From assembly GCA_017795085.1 (NCBI GenBank), contig CP051246.1, positions 1,056,514 through 1,120,513 on the forward strand: 64,000 nucleotides of DNA. Direction: 5' to 3'. The DNA is from Salegentibacter sp. Its GTDB lineage: Bacteria; Bacteroidota; Bacteroidia; Flavobacteriales; Flavobacteriaceae. Made by a program: the position numbers and the translations under genes. Below the pieces are notes generated by a model. It worked only from the letters and a program-made list of their open reading frames with translations, did not search any database and had not been told where the DNA came from. How positions within the stretch are numbered: the first letter of the stretch is position 1; each line of letters starts with the position of its first letter. Below, piece by piece: positions 28,442 to 37,098 of this stretch.

Positions 28442-28638
28442 AATTAATTCTTTCGAAAATCAAAGATAGGCTGCATCCTTGCTAAGAATTACTAAGCATT
28501 GGTTAAGCTTATTTTAAAAAATTCAGGAAAAAATGATCAAATGTTAAAAAAGTAAATTTTTATGTGATTTTTAAGTATATGTTGAGAAATGTAATGAGCT
28601 TTAGCAGTGTTTATCTGTTAGGGGCTTAGGGGCTTTTA

Positions 28639-29337
28639 TTAATCCTGTAGTGCAAAAACCCTTTTTAACAAACTGCTGGTTCGGGCAGAAACTTTTTCTC
28701 TTATTTCTTTTTCTTCAACTGCAATCATCGTATAAACACCGTTTAGAGCTTCGTTGGTGACATAATCGGTTAGGTCAGGATTAACATTCCCCGTAAGGGG
28801 TAAGCTGTTATAGCGATTAATGATATTTTTCCAAACCTCGTTGGCACCTACTTTGTCTAAAGATTGATTAACCACAGGGTTGAATTTATTGTAAAGTTCC
28901 TGTTCGGTTTTGTTGGTAAGATATTGAGTAGCTGCATCTTGCTTGCCCATTAAAATATTTCGGGCATCGGCAAAATTGATTTCACTAACGGCGTTTACAA
29001 ATATTGGCGTAGCTTCTTTAACAGCATCTTCAGCGGCACGGTTTAAGATTTTCAGGCCTTCATCGGCAAGCGCGTCAAGGCCTACATCACGTAGAGTTTT
29101 ATCAACTTTTTGTAATTCAGGAGGAAGGGTAATTCGAACTAATTCATTACTGAAAAACCCGTTTTCTTCGGTGAGTTTATTAACCTGTTTATCAATACCG
29201 TTATCCAAAGCCTGACGCAAACCTCCGGCAATTTCCTGTTCACTTACTCCAAGGCTGGGATATTGATTGGCGATTTCCTGAAGTTCGGCACAGGAGGAGA
29301 ATAAAAGAATACTTAAGATTAGGGATAATTTTTTCAT
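28639..29337 (-). CDS. DUF4197 lipoprotein
   Basis: A 232-aa predicted lipoprotein (MKKLSLILSILLFSSCAELQ, lipobox LFSSC, Cys16). The body is helical, with GLRQALDNGIDKQVNKL, LRDVGLDALADEGLKILNRA and a repeat of the form ARNILMGKQDAATQYL, all typical of DUF4197. It is a cell-envelope protein of unknown function, apparently monocistronic between two AT-rich gaps. Confidence 0.85.
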   Translation of the reverse strand: MKKLSLILSILLFSSCAELQEIANQYPSLGVSEQEIAGGLRQALDNGIDKQVNKLTEENGFFSNELVRITLPPELQKVDKTLRDVGLDALADEGLKILNRAAEDAVKEATPIFVNAVSEINFADARNILMGKQDAATQYLTNKTEQELYNKFNPVVNQSLDKVGANEVWKNIINRYNSLPLTGNVNPDLTDYVTNEALNGVYTMIAVEEKEIREKVSARTSSLLKRVFALQD

Positions 29338-29478
29338 GGTATAGTTTTATGTAAAGCTATCATTTTTGCAGCAATTGATTATCATATTAGTGCAACAAAG
29401 GATCTTTTTTCAAAAGTACTTTATTACTAAAAACGGATATTCAAATTACATCAATAATAAATCCGAAAATACAGAAGA

Positions 29479-30330
29479 TTAGGTGAAAATTATAGTCTTG
29501 TTATTAAAAACCAGGGTTTTTCTGTCAATATGATATTTTATTCCCCGGGCAAGTACAATTTTTTCTAAATCCCTTCCTTTTAAAATAAGATCTTTAATAG
29601 AGTGGCTATGAGAAATTCGGGTAATATCTTGTTCGATTATAGGACCGGCATCTAATTCTTCAGTAACATAATGGCTGGTAGCTCCAATTATTTTAACTCC
29701 TCGTTTATAAGCCAGGTGATAAGGTTTAGCCCCGGCAAAAGCAGGTAAGAAAGAATGATGAATATTAATGATTCGGCTGGGGTAAGCCGCTATTAAAGTC
29801 TGTGGTATAATTTGCATATACCTGGCCAGTACCATAAAATCTATCTTTTCTTTTTGAAGTAACTTAAGCTGTGTTTCCGCAGCTTTTTCCTTGGTATCAG
29901 GCGTTATGGGAATATGATAAAACGGAATTCCAAAATTTTGCGCTACTTGTTCAAGATCTTTGTGGTTGCTAATTATTAAGGGAATAACCACCCGAAGTTC
30001 GCCCGATTTATACCGGCTTAAAATATCATAAAGGCAGTGATCATATTTAGAAACAAAAACAGCCATCCTGGGTTTTGAATCGGCAGAGTACATTTGCCAG
30101 GACATATTGTATTTTTCAGCCACAGTTTCCTTAAATTCCTCTTTGGTCGTGCTAATATTTGTTTGCGCATTAAACTCACATTCCAGACGCATAAAGAAAA
30201 CAGTATTCTCCACGTCTACATATTGATCTATATAAATAATATTGCCTTGCCTTTTATAAAAAAAGGAAGTTACATGGGCAATAATTCCTGAAGTGTCAGG
30301 ACAATGGATGAGAAGCGTGATTTTGGACAT
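29479..30330 (-). CDS. purU: formyltetrahydrofolate deformylase
   Basis: PurU hydrolyses 10-formyl-THF to formate and THF, balancing one-carbon pools. An N-terminal ACT domain (residues 1 to about 85, LLIHCPDTSGIIAHVTSFFY) precedes the formyltransferase fold with PFYHIPITPDTK, NIHHSFLPAFAGAKPYHLAY and GATSHYVTEELDAGPIIEQD. The catalytic Asn/His/Asp set is present. The 283-aa length is standard. It stands alone, divergent from icmF. Confidence 0.95.
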   Translation of the reverse strand: MSKITLLIHCPDTSGIIAHVTSFFYKRQGNIIYIDQYVDVENTVFFMRLECEFNAQTNISTTKEEFKETVAEKYNMSWQMYSADSKPRMAVFVSKYDHCLYDILSRYKSGELRVVIPLIISNHKDLEQVAQNFGIPFYHIPITPDTKEKAAETQLKLLQKEKIDFMVLARYMQIIPQTLIAAYPSRIINIHHSFLPAFAGAKPYHLAYKRGVKIIGATSHYVTEELDAGPIIEQDITRISHSHSIKDLILKGRDLEKIVLARGIKYHIDRKTLVFNNKTIIFT

Positions 30331-30471
30331 AGCACGGATTTAGGAGGCTAAAATTAAGCATTTTGAGCAGATTGAAAAGTACAGGGTTTAGAATTATATT
30401 AATAGCACAGCAAGCGCTTTAGAATTACAATTTTCGTAAATTGCAGTGTTTAAAATACGATACCATTATAA

Positions 30472-33400
30472 ATGAAACAACAAAAACCATATACACCTAA
30501 AAATAAAGTAAGAATTGTAACGGCAGCTTCTCTGTTCGATGGTCATGATGCAGCGATTAATATAATGCGCCGTATTATACAGGCAACCGGTGTTGAGGTA
30601 ATTCACCTGGGCCACGATCGTAGTGTTGAAGAAGTAGTGAATTGTGCCATTCAGGAAGATGCCCACGCTATCGCAATGACTTCTTACCAGGGCGGGCATA
30701 TCGAGTACTTTAAGTATATGTACGATTTATTGAAGGAGAAAAATGCCGGGCATATCAAGGTTTTTGGCGGTGGTGGCGGAGTTATCCTTCCTGATGAAAT
30801 TAAGGAGTTAATGGATTATGGTATCACGCGGATTTATGCTCCTGATGATGGTCGCGAAATGGGTTTACAGGGAATGATTAATGATATGGTGAAAAGGGCT
30901 GATAGCCCCTTAACCCCCGAAGGGGGAACGCTTGCTCAGCCTTCAAAAGATATAGTGAAAAAACTAAGAAGCAAAGATGTTAATACCATAGCAAGATTGA
31001 TTTCTTTAGCTGAAAATCATCCTGAAGAATTTAAAAATATTTTTTCTCAGCCTTCGCAGGGGCAGGGGGGGACTCCAGTTTTAGGAATTACCGGTACCGG
31101 TGGTTCCGGGAAATCGAGCCTGGTAGACGAATTGGTTCGTCGATTTTTATTGGATTTCCCTGAAAAAATGATTGGTATTATTTCGGTAGATCCTTCAAAA
31201 AGAAAAACCGGCGGCGCTTTGTTAGGCGATAGGATCAGAATGAATGCCATAAATCACAAAAATGTGTATATGCGTTCGTTGGCTACCCGTCAATCAAACC
31301 TGGCACTTTCCAAACACGTAGCCGAAGCAGTTGAAATTCTAAAAGCCGCAGAATACGATTTAATTATCCTGGAAACTTCGGGAATCGGACAAAGTGATAC
31401 CGAAATTTTAGATCATTCTGATGTTTCATTGTATGTAATGACGCCTGAATTTGGTGCCGCAACCCAACTCGAGAAAATCGATATGTTGGATTTTGCCGAC
31501 TTGGTAGCGCTGAACAAATTTGATAAACGCGGGGCCCAGGATGCACTTCGGGATGTGCGTAAACAATATCAGCGCAATCATAACTTATTTGAAGAAAAAC
31601 CCGATAATATGCCGGTTTTTGGCACCATTGCTTCCCAGTTTAACGATCCGGGAATGAATACGCTTTATCGAAAAATTATGGATAAAGTAGCTGAAAGGAC
31701 TCAGGTAGATTTGAATTCGAATTTTGAAGCTTCCCCAGAATCCAGTGAAAAGATCTTTGTAATTCCACCAAAACGAACCCGGTACCTTTCTGAAATCGCC
31801 GAAAACAATCGTTCATACAATGATAAGGCTGAAAAACAATCGGAAATCGCCCAAAAACTCTACGGAATTTTTAAAACCATAGAAACGGTTTCCGGGCTTC
31901 AGTTAGAAGAAAAACAAAAAGAATACCTTTCTAAAAACGGCCTCGATACCGAAGAAATATTAGAATTTTCTGGAGCTGCAAATAAAGAACTATTGGACTT
32001 GCTTTTTGCAGAATTCGATAAGCTGAAAATGGATTTAAACCCGCATCACTGGGAGTTAATTCTGGAATGGCCCAATAAAACCAGTAAATATCGCGAGCCT
32101 GAATACACTTTTAAAGTAAGGGATAAGGAAATTAAAATTGAAACTCATACCGAGTCACTGTCGCATACACAAATTCTAAAGGTAGCGATGCCAAAATATA
32201 AAGGCTGGGGCGATATTTTAAAATGGAGTTTACAGGAAAATGTGCCCGGAGAGTTTCCGTATACCGCCGGTCTGTATCCGTTTAAAAGAAAAGGGGAAGA
32301 TCCTACGCGAATGTTTGCCGGGGAGGGCGGCCCGGAACGTACCAACCGCCGGTTTCATTATGTGAGTTTAGGGCTTCCCGCAAAACGTCTTTCTACCGCT
32401 TTTGATTCGGTTACACTGTATGGAAATGATCCTGATTACCGTCCTGATATTTACGGGAAAATCGGAAATTCCGGGGTTTCTATTTGCTGTTTGGATGATG
32501 CCAAAAAACTCTATTCCGGTTTTGACCTGGCCGATGCGATGACTTCCGTAAGTATGACCATTAACGGGCCTGCACCGATGTTGCTCGGCTTTTTTATGAA
32601 TGCCGCTATCGATCAGCAATGTGAGAAATACATCAAAGAAAACAAGCTTGAAAATAAAGTTGAGACTAAACTGAAAGCCTTATATGATAATAATGGAATA
32701 GAGCGTCCTTCTTATAAAGGAGATTTACCGGAAGGGAATAACGGGCTTGGCCTGATGCTTTTGGGGGTAACCGGCGACCAGGTGCTGCCTTCTGAAGTTT
32801 ATGCTGACATAAAAGAGAAAACAATTAATGTGGTGCGTGGTACCGTTCAGGCTGATATTTTAAAGGAAGACCAGGCGCAAAATACCTGTATTTTTTCTAC
32901 GGAATTTGCCTTGCGTTTAATGGGTGATGTCCAGGAATATTTTATCAGGGAAAAAGTTAGAAATTTCTATTCGGTTTCTATTTCAGGCTATCATATTGCC
33001 GAGGCCGGCGCTAACCCAATTACGCAGCTTGCTTTTACCCTTGCAAACGGCTTTACCTATGTGGAATATTACCTAAGCCGCGGGATGGATATCAATAAAT
33101 TCGGACCAAACCTTTCCTTTTTCTTTTCCAACGGAATTGATCCTGAATATGCAGTTATTGGCCGGGTAGCCCGAAAGATTTGGTCTAAGGCACTAAAACA
33201 TAAGTACGGAGCGAATCCACGGGCGCAAATGCTTAAATATCATATTCAAACTTCAGGGCGTTCGTTGCACGCCCAGGAAATCGACTTTAATGATATCCGA
33301 ACCACCTTGCAGGCACTGTACGCGATTTATGATAATTGTAATTCACTACATACCAATGCTTATGACGAAGCGATAACCACACCAACCGAGGCCTCGGTAA

Positions 33401-33936
33401 GAAGGGCAATGGCTATTCAGCTTATCATCAATAAAGAGCTTGGTTTGGCTAAAAATGAAAACCCAATTCAGGGGGCATTTATTATTGAAGAGCTAACCGA
33501 TTTGGTGGAAGAAGCCGTTTTAACCGAATTTGACCGAATTACCGAACGGGGTGGGGTTTTAGGTGCGATGGAAACCATGTACCAGCGCGGAAAAATTCAG
33601 GAGGAAAGTTTGCATTACGAAACTTTAAAACACAATGGGGAATATCCTATAATTGGCGTGAATACCTTTTTGAGTGCTACAGGCTCACCAACGGTAACAC
33701 CCGGTGAAGTAATTCGGGCCACCGAAGAGGAAAAACAAAACCAGATAAGAACCCTGGAAACTTTGCATAGTGCTAAGGAGCAATTGGCGCAGAAAGCTCT
33801 GGAAGAAATTCAGGAAGCCGCTGTAAAGAACGAAAACTTGTTTGAAGTTTTAATGGAAGCCACTAAAGTTTGCTCCCTGGGCCAAATTACCACCGCAATG
33901 TTCAAGGTTGGCGGGCAGTATAGAAGAAATATGTAA
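30472..33936 (+). CDS. icmF: fused isobutyryl-CoA mutase (IcmF-type)
   Basis: An adenosylcobalamin-dependent acyl-CoA mutase that interconverts isobutyryl-CoA and n-butyryl-CoA, fused to its own G-protein chaperone. The order is a B12-binding domain with [15 protein letters not shown] (His25 as cobalt ligand), then a MeaB/ArgK-like GTPase with P-loop GTGGSGKSS (about residues 208-216), a linker, and the mutase barrel with [20 protein letters not shown] and [13 protein letters not shown]. The length of 1154 aa is slightly long. The linker at residues 143-203 contains GC-rich palindromic sequence in frame. It is monocistronic. Confidence 0.93.
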   Translation: MKQQKPYTPKNKVRIVTAASLFDGHDAAINIMRRIIQATGVEVIHLGHDRSVEEVVNCAIQEDAHAIAMTSYQGGHIEYFKYMYDLLKEKNAGHIKVFGGGGGVILPDEIKELMDYGITRIYAPDDGREMGLQGMINDMVKRADSPLTPEGGTLAQPSKDIVKKLRSKDVNTIARLISLAENHPEEFKNIFSQPSQGQGGTPVLGITGTGGSGKSSLVDELVRRFLLDFPEKMIGIISVDPSKRKTGGALLGDRIRMNAINHKNVYMRSLATRQSNLALSKHVAEAVEILKAAEYDLIILETSGIGQSDTEILDHSDVSLYVMTPEFGAATQLEKIDMLDFADLVALNKFDKRGAQDALRDVRKQYQRNHNLFEEKPDNMPVFGTIASQFNDPGMNTLYRKIMDKVAERTQVDLNSNFEASPESSEKIFVIPPKRTRYLSEIAENNRSYNDKAEKQSEIAQKLYGIFKTIETVSGLQLEEKQKEYLSKNGLDTEEILEFSGAANKELLDLLFAEFDKLKMDLNPHHWELILEWPNKTSKYREPEYTFKVRDKEIKIETHTESLSHTQILKVAMPKYKGWGDILKWSLQENVPGEFPYTAGLYPFKRKGEDPTRMFAGEGGPERTNRRFHYVSLGLPAKRLSTAFDSVTLYGNDPDYRPDIYGKIGNSGVSICCLDDAKKLYSGFDLADAMTSVSMTINGPAPMLLGFFMNAAIDQQCEKYIKENKLENKVETKLKALYDNNGIERPSYKGDLPEGNNGLGLMLLGVTGDQVLPSEVYADIKEKTINVVRGTVQADILKEDQAQNTCIFSTEFALRLMGDVQEYFIREKVRNFYSVSISGYHIAEAGANPITQLAFTLANGFTYVEYYLSRGMDINKFGPNLSFFFSNGIDPEYAVIGRVARKIWSKALKHKYGANPRAQMLKYHIQTSGRSLHAQEIDFNDIRTTLQALYAIYDNCNSLHTNAYDEAITTPTEASVRRAMAIQLIINKELGLAKNENPIQGAFIIEELTDLVEEAVLTEFDRITERGGVLGAMETMYQRGKIQEESLHYETLKHNGEYPIIGVNTFLSATGSPTVTPGEVIRATEEEKQNQIRTLETLHSAKEQLAQKALEEIQEAAVKNENLFEVLMEATKVCSLGQITTAMFKVGGQYRRNM

Positions 33937-33945
33937 GCAGAGAGC

Positions 33946-33973
33946 CACTTTTCACTGCGCGCCGTGAAAAGTG
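33946..33973 (+). repeat. perfect inverted repeat downstream of icmF
   Basis: CACTTTTCAC (33946-33955) and GTGAAAAGTG (33964-33973) are exact reverse complements around an 8-base GC-rich loop. It begins 10 bp after the icmF stop. No T-run follows, so a terminator role is uncertain. Confidence 0.55.
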
Positions 33974-34008
33974 AGCGAATTACTTATTTAGGGTTGTACG
34001 TAATATAT

Positions 34009-34440
34009 ATGAAAAATTCCTACGTAATACTTTTGGTAATACTACTGAGTAGTTTGAAATCTTTCGGGCAGGAAATAACTTGTGAAGATTTTAAAAATGG
34101 GACATTTTTATCTCCAGCAACGGAAGAGGTCCCTTTGAGTTATAAAATAATTAGAGAAAGAAATACGCAAACAGAAATTACAGAAGATCCAAATGGAGTT
34201 TTACCTCCTGATTTTCAGAAAAAACAATATGTAATTATTGATTGGATTGATCAATGTAGCTATCGAGCAAAATATGATGAATCCAAAATGCAAATGAGCC
34301 AATTTCATAAATTGGTAAATGAGAGTGGTGGTATTTTGACAGAAATGCTAAAAATTGAAAATGGATGTTTTTTCTATAAATCAACTTTAACCGTTAATGG
34401 TAAAACTGAGAGGTTAGATGGTAAAATGTGTATAGAATAG
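34009..34440 (+). CDS. hypothetical secreted protein, 143 aa
   Basis: I do not recognise the family. ATG at 34009 gives a clear signal peptide (MKNSYVILLVILLSSLKSFG, cleavage near QEITCE). The mature part is about 120 aa with four cysteines (TCEDF, QCSYRA, NGCFFY and the C-terminal MCIE), suggesting disulfides in the periplasm or outside. A frame extension to GTG 33964 runs into the inverted repeat and is not plausible. It resembles small secreted flavobacterial proteins of unknown role. Confidence 0.6.
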   Translation: MKNSYVILLVILLSSLKSFGQEITCEDFKNGTFLSPATEEVPLSYKIIRERNTQTEITEDPNGVLPPDFQKKQYVIIDWIDQCSYRAKYDESKMQMSQFHKLVNESGGILTEMLKIENGCFFYKSTLTVNGKTERLDGKMCIE

Positions 34441-34489
34441 TTGAATTCTATTGGTGAATTCGTGGTAATAAAAAAATGAAATTTTTTTA

Positions 34490-34519
34490 TTGGAACATTC
34501 ATTTTTCAGTGTAATTTTG
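34490..34519 (+). promoter_or_regulatory. Bacteroidetes-type promoter of marC
   Basis: TTG (34490-34492), 19-base spacer, TAATTTTG (34512-34519): a full match to the consensus, about 50 bp before the marC ATG. An AT-only hairpin (AATAAAAAAAT / ATTTTTTTATT, 34467-34491) just upstream may end the previous transcript. Confidence 0.7.
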
Positions 34520-34568
34520 CCGCTTCTAAAAATGAACTTAACTTAGTAAAAGCTTAACGCCTAAAACT

Positions 34569-35183
34569 ATGGAGAATATCTGGTTGTTTGCCATAGGAGT
34601 GTTTACCGCTTTTTTCGCGATTAATAATCCGGTTGGGAATATTCCTATTTTTTTAAGCCTTACCAAGCAGGCCGATCGAGGTAGAAAGCGGCATATTTCA
34701 AAAAGGGCAACCTTTACCGCTTTTATTATTGTTTCCGGCTTTATTATTCTGGGAAAATACATTTTTGATTTTTTTGGATTAACAATCCCTGCTTTTAAGA
34801 TTACCGGCGGAATTTTAGTGTTTTTTGTGGGCTTTGAAATGATTAGAGCGCAGCAATCGAGTATCGACAACCAAACAGAAATCGATTTTAACGAGGGGAT
34901 TTCCATTTCACCGTTGGCCATTCCTATTTTGGCCGGTCCCGGCACCATCGTTACTGCAATGAATTATACTACCACCGCTAATTATGTAGATATGATAATT
35001 CTGGTACTGGTCTTTGGAATAGTTATGTTATTAAATCACCTGGCTTTTGTTTCCAGCGATTATTTAGTTCGATTTATAGGTCAAAACAAAATTATAGTGA
35101 TTGAAAAAATTATGGGCTTGATTATCGCTATAATCGGTACAAATATGTTTATTCAGGGGGTAGATCTGGCATTTTTAGAATAA
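34569..35183 (+). CDS. MarC-family integral membrane protein
   Basis: A 204-aa inner-membrane protein with six hydrophobic helices. The family marks are FFAINNPVGNIPIFLSLT near the N-terminus, ALTPLAIP-like SISPLAIPILAGPGTIVTAM in the middle, and IMGLIIAIIGTNMFIQGV at the end. MarC/UPF0056 proteins were once linked to antibiotic resistance in E. coli, but the role is unproven. Monocistronic with a strong consensus promoter. Confidence 0.93.
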   Translation: MENIWLFAIGVFTAFFAINNPVGNIPIFLSLTKQADRGRKRHISKRATFTAFIIVSGFIILGKYIFDFFGLTIPAFKITGGILVFFVGFEMIRAQQSSIDNQTEIDFNEGISISPLAIPILAGPGTIVTAMNYTTTANYVDMIILVLVFGIVMLLNHLAFVSSDYLVRFIGQNKIIVIEKIMGLIIAIIGTNMFIQGVDLAFLE

Positions 35184-35245
35184 GACGATCAGATAATTGA
35201 TCATCTGTAATTTTTGCTTAATTGGTGGGAATATCACTGTTTGTG

Positions 35246-35641
35246 CTATTTTTTATAAGTCCAATCGTTTACCATTTGATCAAATTGCTGTATTTCCCTG
35301 CGTAGCATTCCGAGGAATTCCAATTCTTTTACGCCTGAAAATTCGAGTTTTTTACAATAATTTCTAAGATTTTTGGCAGCATTCCTTATTCGATTTATTC
35401 GCCGTAAGCGTGAAGCATTGTTTTTAGCGGTTGCTACAGAGGCAATGCCCGGGGCTAATTGTAAAGATTCGTTTACCAGGGAACCGGCAAAATGATAACG
35501 CGGGTTGGCCGAAAGATCCATTTCCATTATATTCTTACCTTCAGAAAAATAGGAAGCCATAGCCCGGGAAATTTTAAAAATTTCAAGGGCTTTTCGGTAA
35601 ACCGGCAGATGATAAACTTTATGAGGAAAAGCATTTTCCAT
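35246..35641 (-). CDS. four-helix-bundle-like protein of unknown function
   Basis: A 131-aa, strongly helical protein with no signal peptide or membrane segment. The start PVYRKALEIFKISRAMASYF and the basic central helix ASRLRRINRIRNAAKNLRNY are reminiscent of 23S rRNA intervening-sequence or Avd-like four-helix-bundle proteins, but this copy is not inside an rRNA gene. The similarity is only a pattern impression. It is divergent from the Lrp gene 115 bp away. Confidence 0.6.
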   Translation of the reverse strand: MENAFPHKVYHLPVYRKALEIFKISRAMASYFSEGKNIMEMDLSANPRYHFAGSLVNESLQLAPGIASVATAKNNASRLRRINRIRNAAKNLRNYCKKLEFSGVKELEFLGMLRREIQQFDQMVNDWTYKK

Positions 35642-35755
35642 CTTAGCAATTTTTTTATAAAATTACTTAGAAATAAGTTATTGTATCTTTTAAATTTTAA
35701 GCTAAATTTGATTTTACCCTTTATTTTAAGGAAATAAGATGTAAAAGCTTTAAAA

Positions 35756-36202
35756 ATGAAAATAGATGATTTAAGTTGGGCTATTCTTGACCGACTACAA
35801 AAAAATGCCCGGGCTTCTTTTTCTGATATCGGCAGGGAAATAGGTTTAAGTTCACCTGCAGTTGCTGAGCGGGTGAAGAAAATGGAAGACGCCGGAGTGA
35901 TTTCCGGATATAAAACCGAGGTTTCTTACCATAAAACTGGATATCAGTTAAAAGCGATTATTACCCTGCGGGCTTTTATGGGAAGGTTAAAACCATTTTT
36001 GGAGAAAGTGAAGGATTTTAGGGAAGTGATTAATTGTTACCGGATTACCGGAAATGAAAATATAATTATGGAGGTGGTACTTTATGATCAGACCCATCTC
36101 ACCGAATTTATAGATCGATTAATTACTTATGGTGAGATTAAAACCCATATAATTCTTTCTAATGTTATTGAACATGCGCCCGTTAAAAAACGCTTGCGAT
36201 AA
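35756..36202 (+). CDS. Lrp/AsnC-family transcriptional regulator
   Basis: A 148-aa regulator. The N-terminal helix-turn-helix is LSWAILDRLQKNARASFSDI followed by GLSSPAVAERVKKMEDAGVI (residues 5-50), and the C-terminal RAM ligand domain contains ITGNENIIMEVVLYDQTHL. Such proteins form octamers and respond to amino acids. The target here is unknown. Its neighbours are a divergent helical-bundle gene and, after a gap, a DUF1328-like gene. Confidence 0.93.
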   Translation: MKIDDLSWAILDRLQKNARASFSDIGREIGLSSPAVAERVKKMEDAGVISGYKTEVSYHKTGYQLKAIITLRAFMGRLKPFLEKVKDFREVINCYRITGNENIIMEVVLYDQTHLTEFIDRLITYGEIKTHIILSNVIEHAPVKKRLR

Positions 36203-36312
36203 GAAAATATCCTACTAATTAGATCTTTTTAATGTTTTATTCCCCGAAGTAATCTGGCTTGCTTATTTAAATAGCTCTTAGACTTGTTCCAGGCTTTTTC
36301 CCACCAATGAAT

Positions 36313-36466
36313 AGCCCGAGACCGGTCCGGATGGAGAAAAGCTTTTCTGATATCTACCTGATAGGCTTACCCCGAGCTTGTTGATTGATTTTTAAAAAAG
36401 CTTTCTTGACTACCCTAAGTTAGTTGGTTTTAGTCCTTAACATACTTTTGCACCGGTCTCAGGGCT
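36313..36466. repeat. 154-bp segment bounded by inverted repeats
   Basis: AGCCCGAGACCGGT (36313-36326) faces ACCGGTCTCAGGGCT (36452-36466); the arms are reverse complements with one inserted base. Inside are GAAAAGCTTTTC and AAAAAAGCTTT, also partly inverted. No ORF. The 345-bp gap 36203-36547 is otherwise featureless apart from the promoter at its right end. Confidence 0.5.
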
Positions 36467-36502
36467 AAGTTAATTTATGATTAATTGTAATTTATTTAAT
36501 AA

Positions 36503-36530
36503 TTGTACGACTATTCACGAGTTAACTTTG
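36503..36530 (+). promoter_or_regulatory. Bacteroidetes-type promoter of the DUF1328-like gene
   Basis: TTG (36503-36505), 17-base spacer, TAACTTTG (36523-36530): a perfect -7 element. The ATG at 36548 is 17 bases downstream, so the leader is about 10 nt. Confidence 0.72.
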
Positions 36531-36547
36531 TAGCAAAGAATTAAGTT

Positions 36548-36742
36548 ATGAGAAAGAATAGTATTTTATTTTTAATAGTAGCTATTGTAAGTGGAATTAT
36601 AGGTTTTGCTGGTTTTGATTTTTCAGGAATTGAAGTAGTAAGAATTATATTCCTGATTTTTGCTGATTTACTTATAGTGTCTTTATTGGCAAGGTTTCTT
36701 TTTCCTGAACCCAAAGTGAGTATTCAGCACCTTAAAAAATAG
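36548..36742 (+). CDS. DUF1328-like small membrane protein
   Basis: A 64-aa protein with two hydrophobic helices (ILFLIVAIVSGIIGFAGF and VVRIIFLIFADLLIVSLLAR). The spacing and the GIIGFAGFDFSGIEV motif resemble DUF1328/YtjA proteins (LIAGxLGFTGIAG). The function is unknown; in enterics the family is often stress-inducible. It has a strong promoter and its own terminator, so it is a single-gene unit, probably highly expressed. Confidence 0.75.
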   Translation: MRKNSILFLIVAIVSGIIGFAGFDFSGIEVVRIIFLIFADLLIVSLLARFLFPEPKVSIQHLKK

Positions 36743-36766
36743 ATAGTCAAAATTTACCAAAAATAT

Positions 36767-36806
36767 AAAAAGCCTCTGCTGCTATTATTGTTGTAGGGGC
36801 TTTTTT
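36767..36806 (+). terminator. intrinsic terminator of the DUF1328-like gene
   Basis: AAAAAGCCTCTGC pairs imperfectly with GTAGGGGCTTTTTT across an AT-rich loop, followed by a T6 run, 25 bp after the stop. Confidence 0.75.
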
Positions 36807-37098
36807 ATTCCCACCCATGGCTTTAATTATCCCGAGATTTGTCTCTATTTTATCCTGAAATTATACCTGGAATTTAGGAATTTATACTGATCTCTTCTCT
36901 GATTTTCGGTGTAATACGGATTAAAAAGAAGTCGTAATCTAAAATAGCACTAAACAAATAGTAAGCTTATGCTAAACCAGAACCATTTTTTATAAATATT
37001 GTTAAAAAACTTAGTAAGTATTATTCCTATTCTTTTTGGGAATAATAATTTTTAGCATTCAAATTATAAAATTGGTATATTTAAAGAAAAGATTTTCT

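Noticed and set aside
30331..30471. Cobalamin riboswitch upstream of icmF
   Set aside because: The 141-bp gap has no B12-box-like conserved sequence and is too short for the full element.
35246..35641. 23S rRNA intervening-sequence protein
   Set aside because: The protein is only vaguely similar (helical, basic) and lies outside any rRNA gene, so I left it as unknown.
37036..37098. N-terminal extension of the hydrolase-like protein
   Set aside because: It would place 21 residues before a clean signal peptide starting at ATG 37099.
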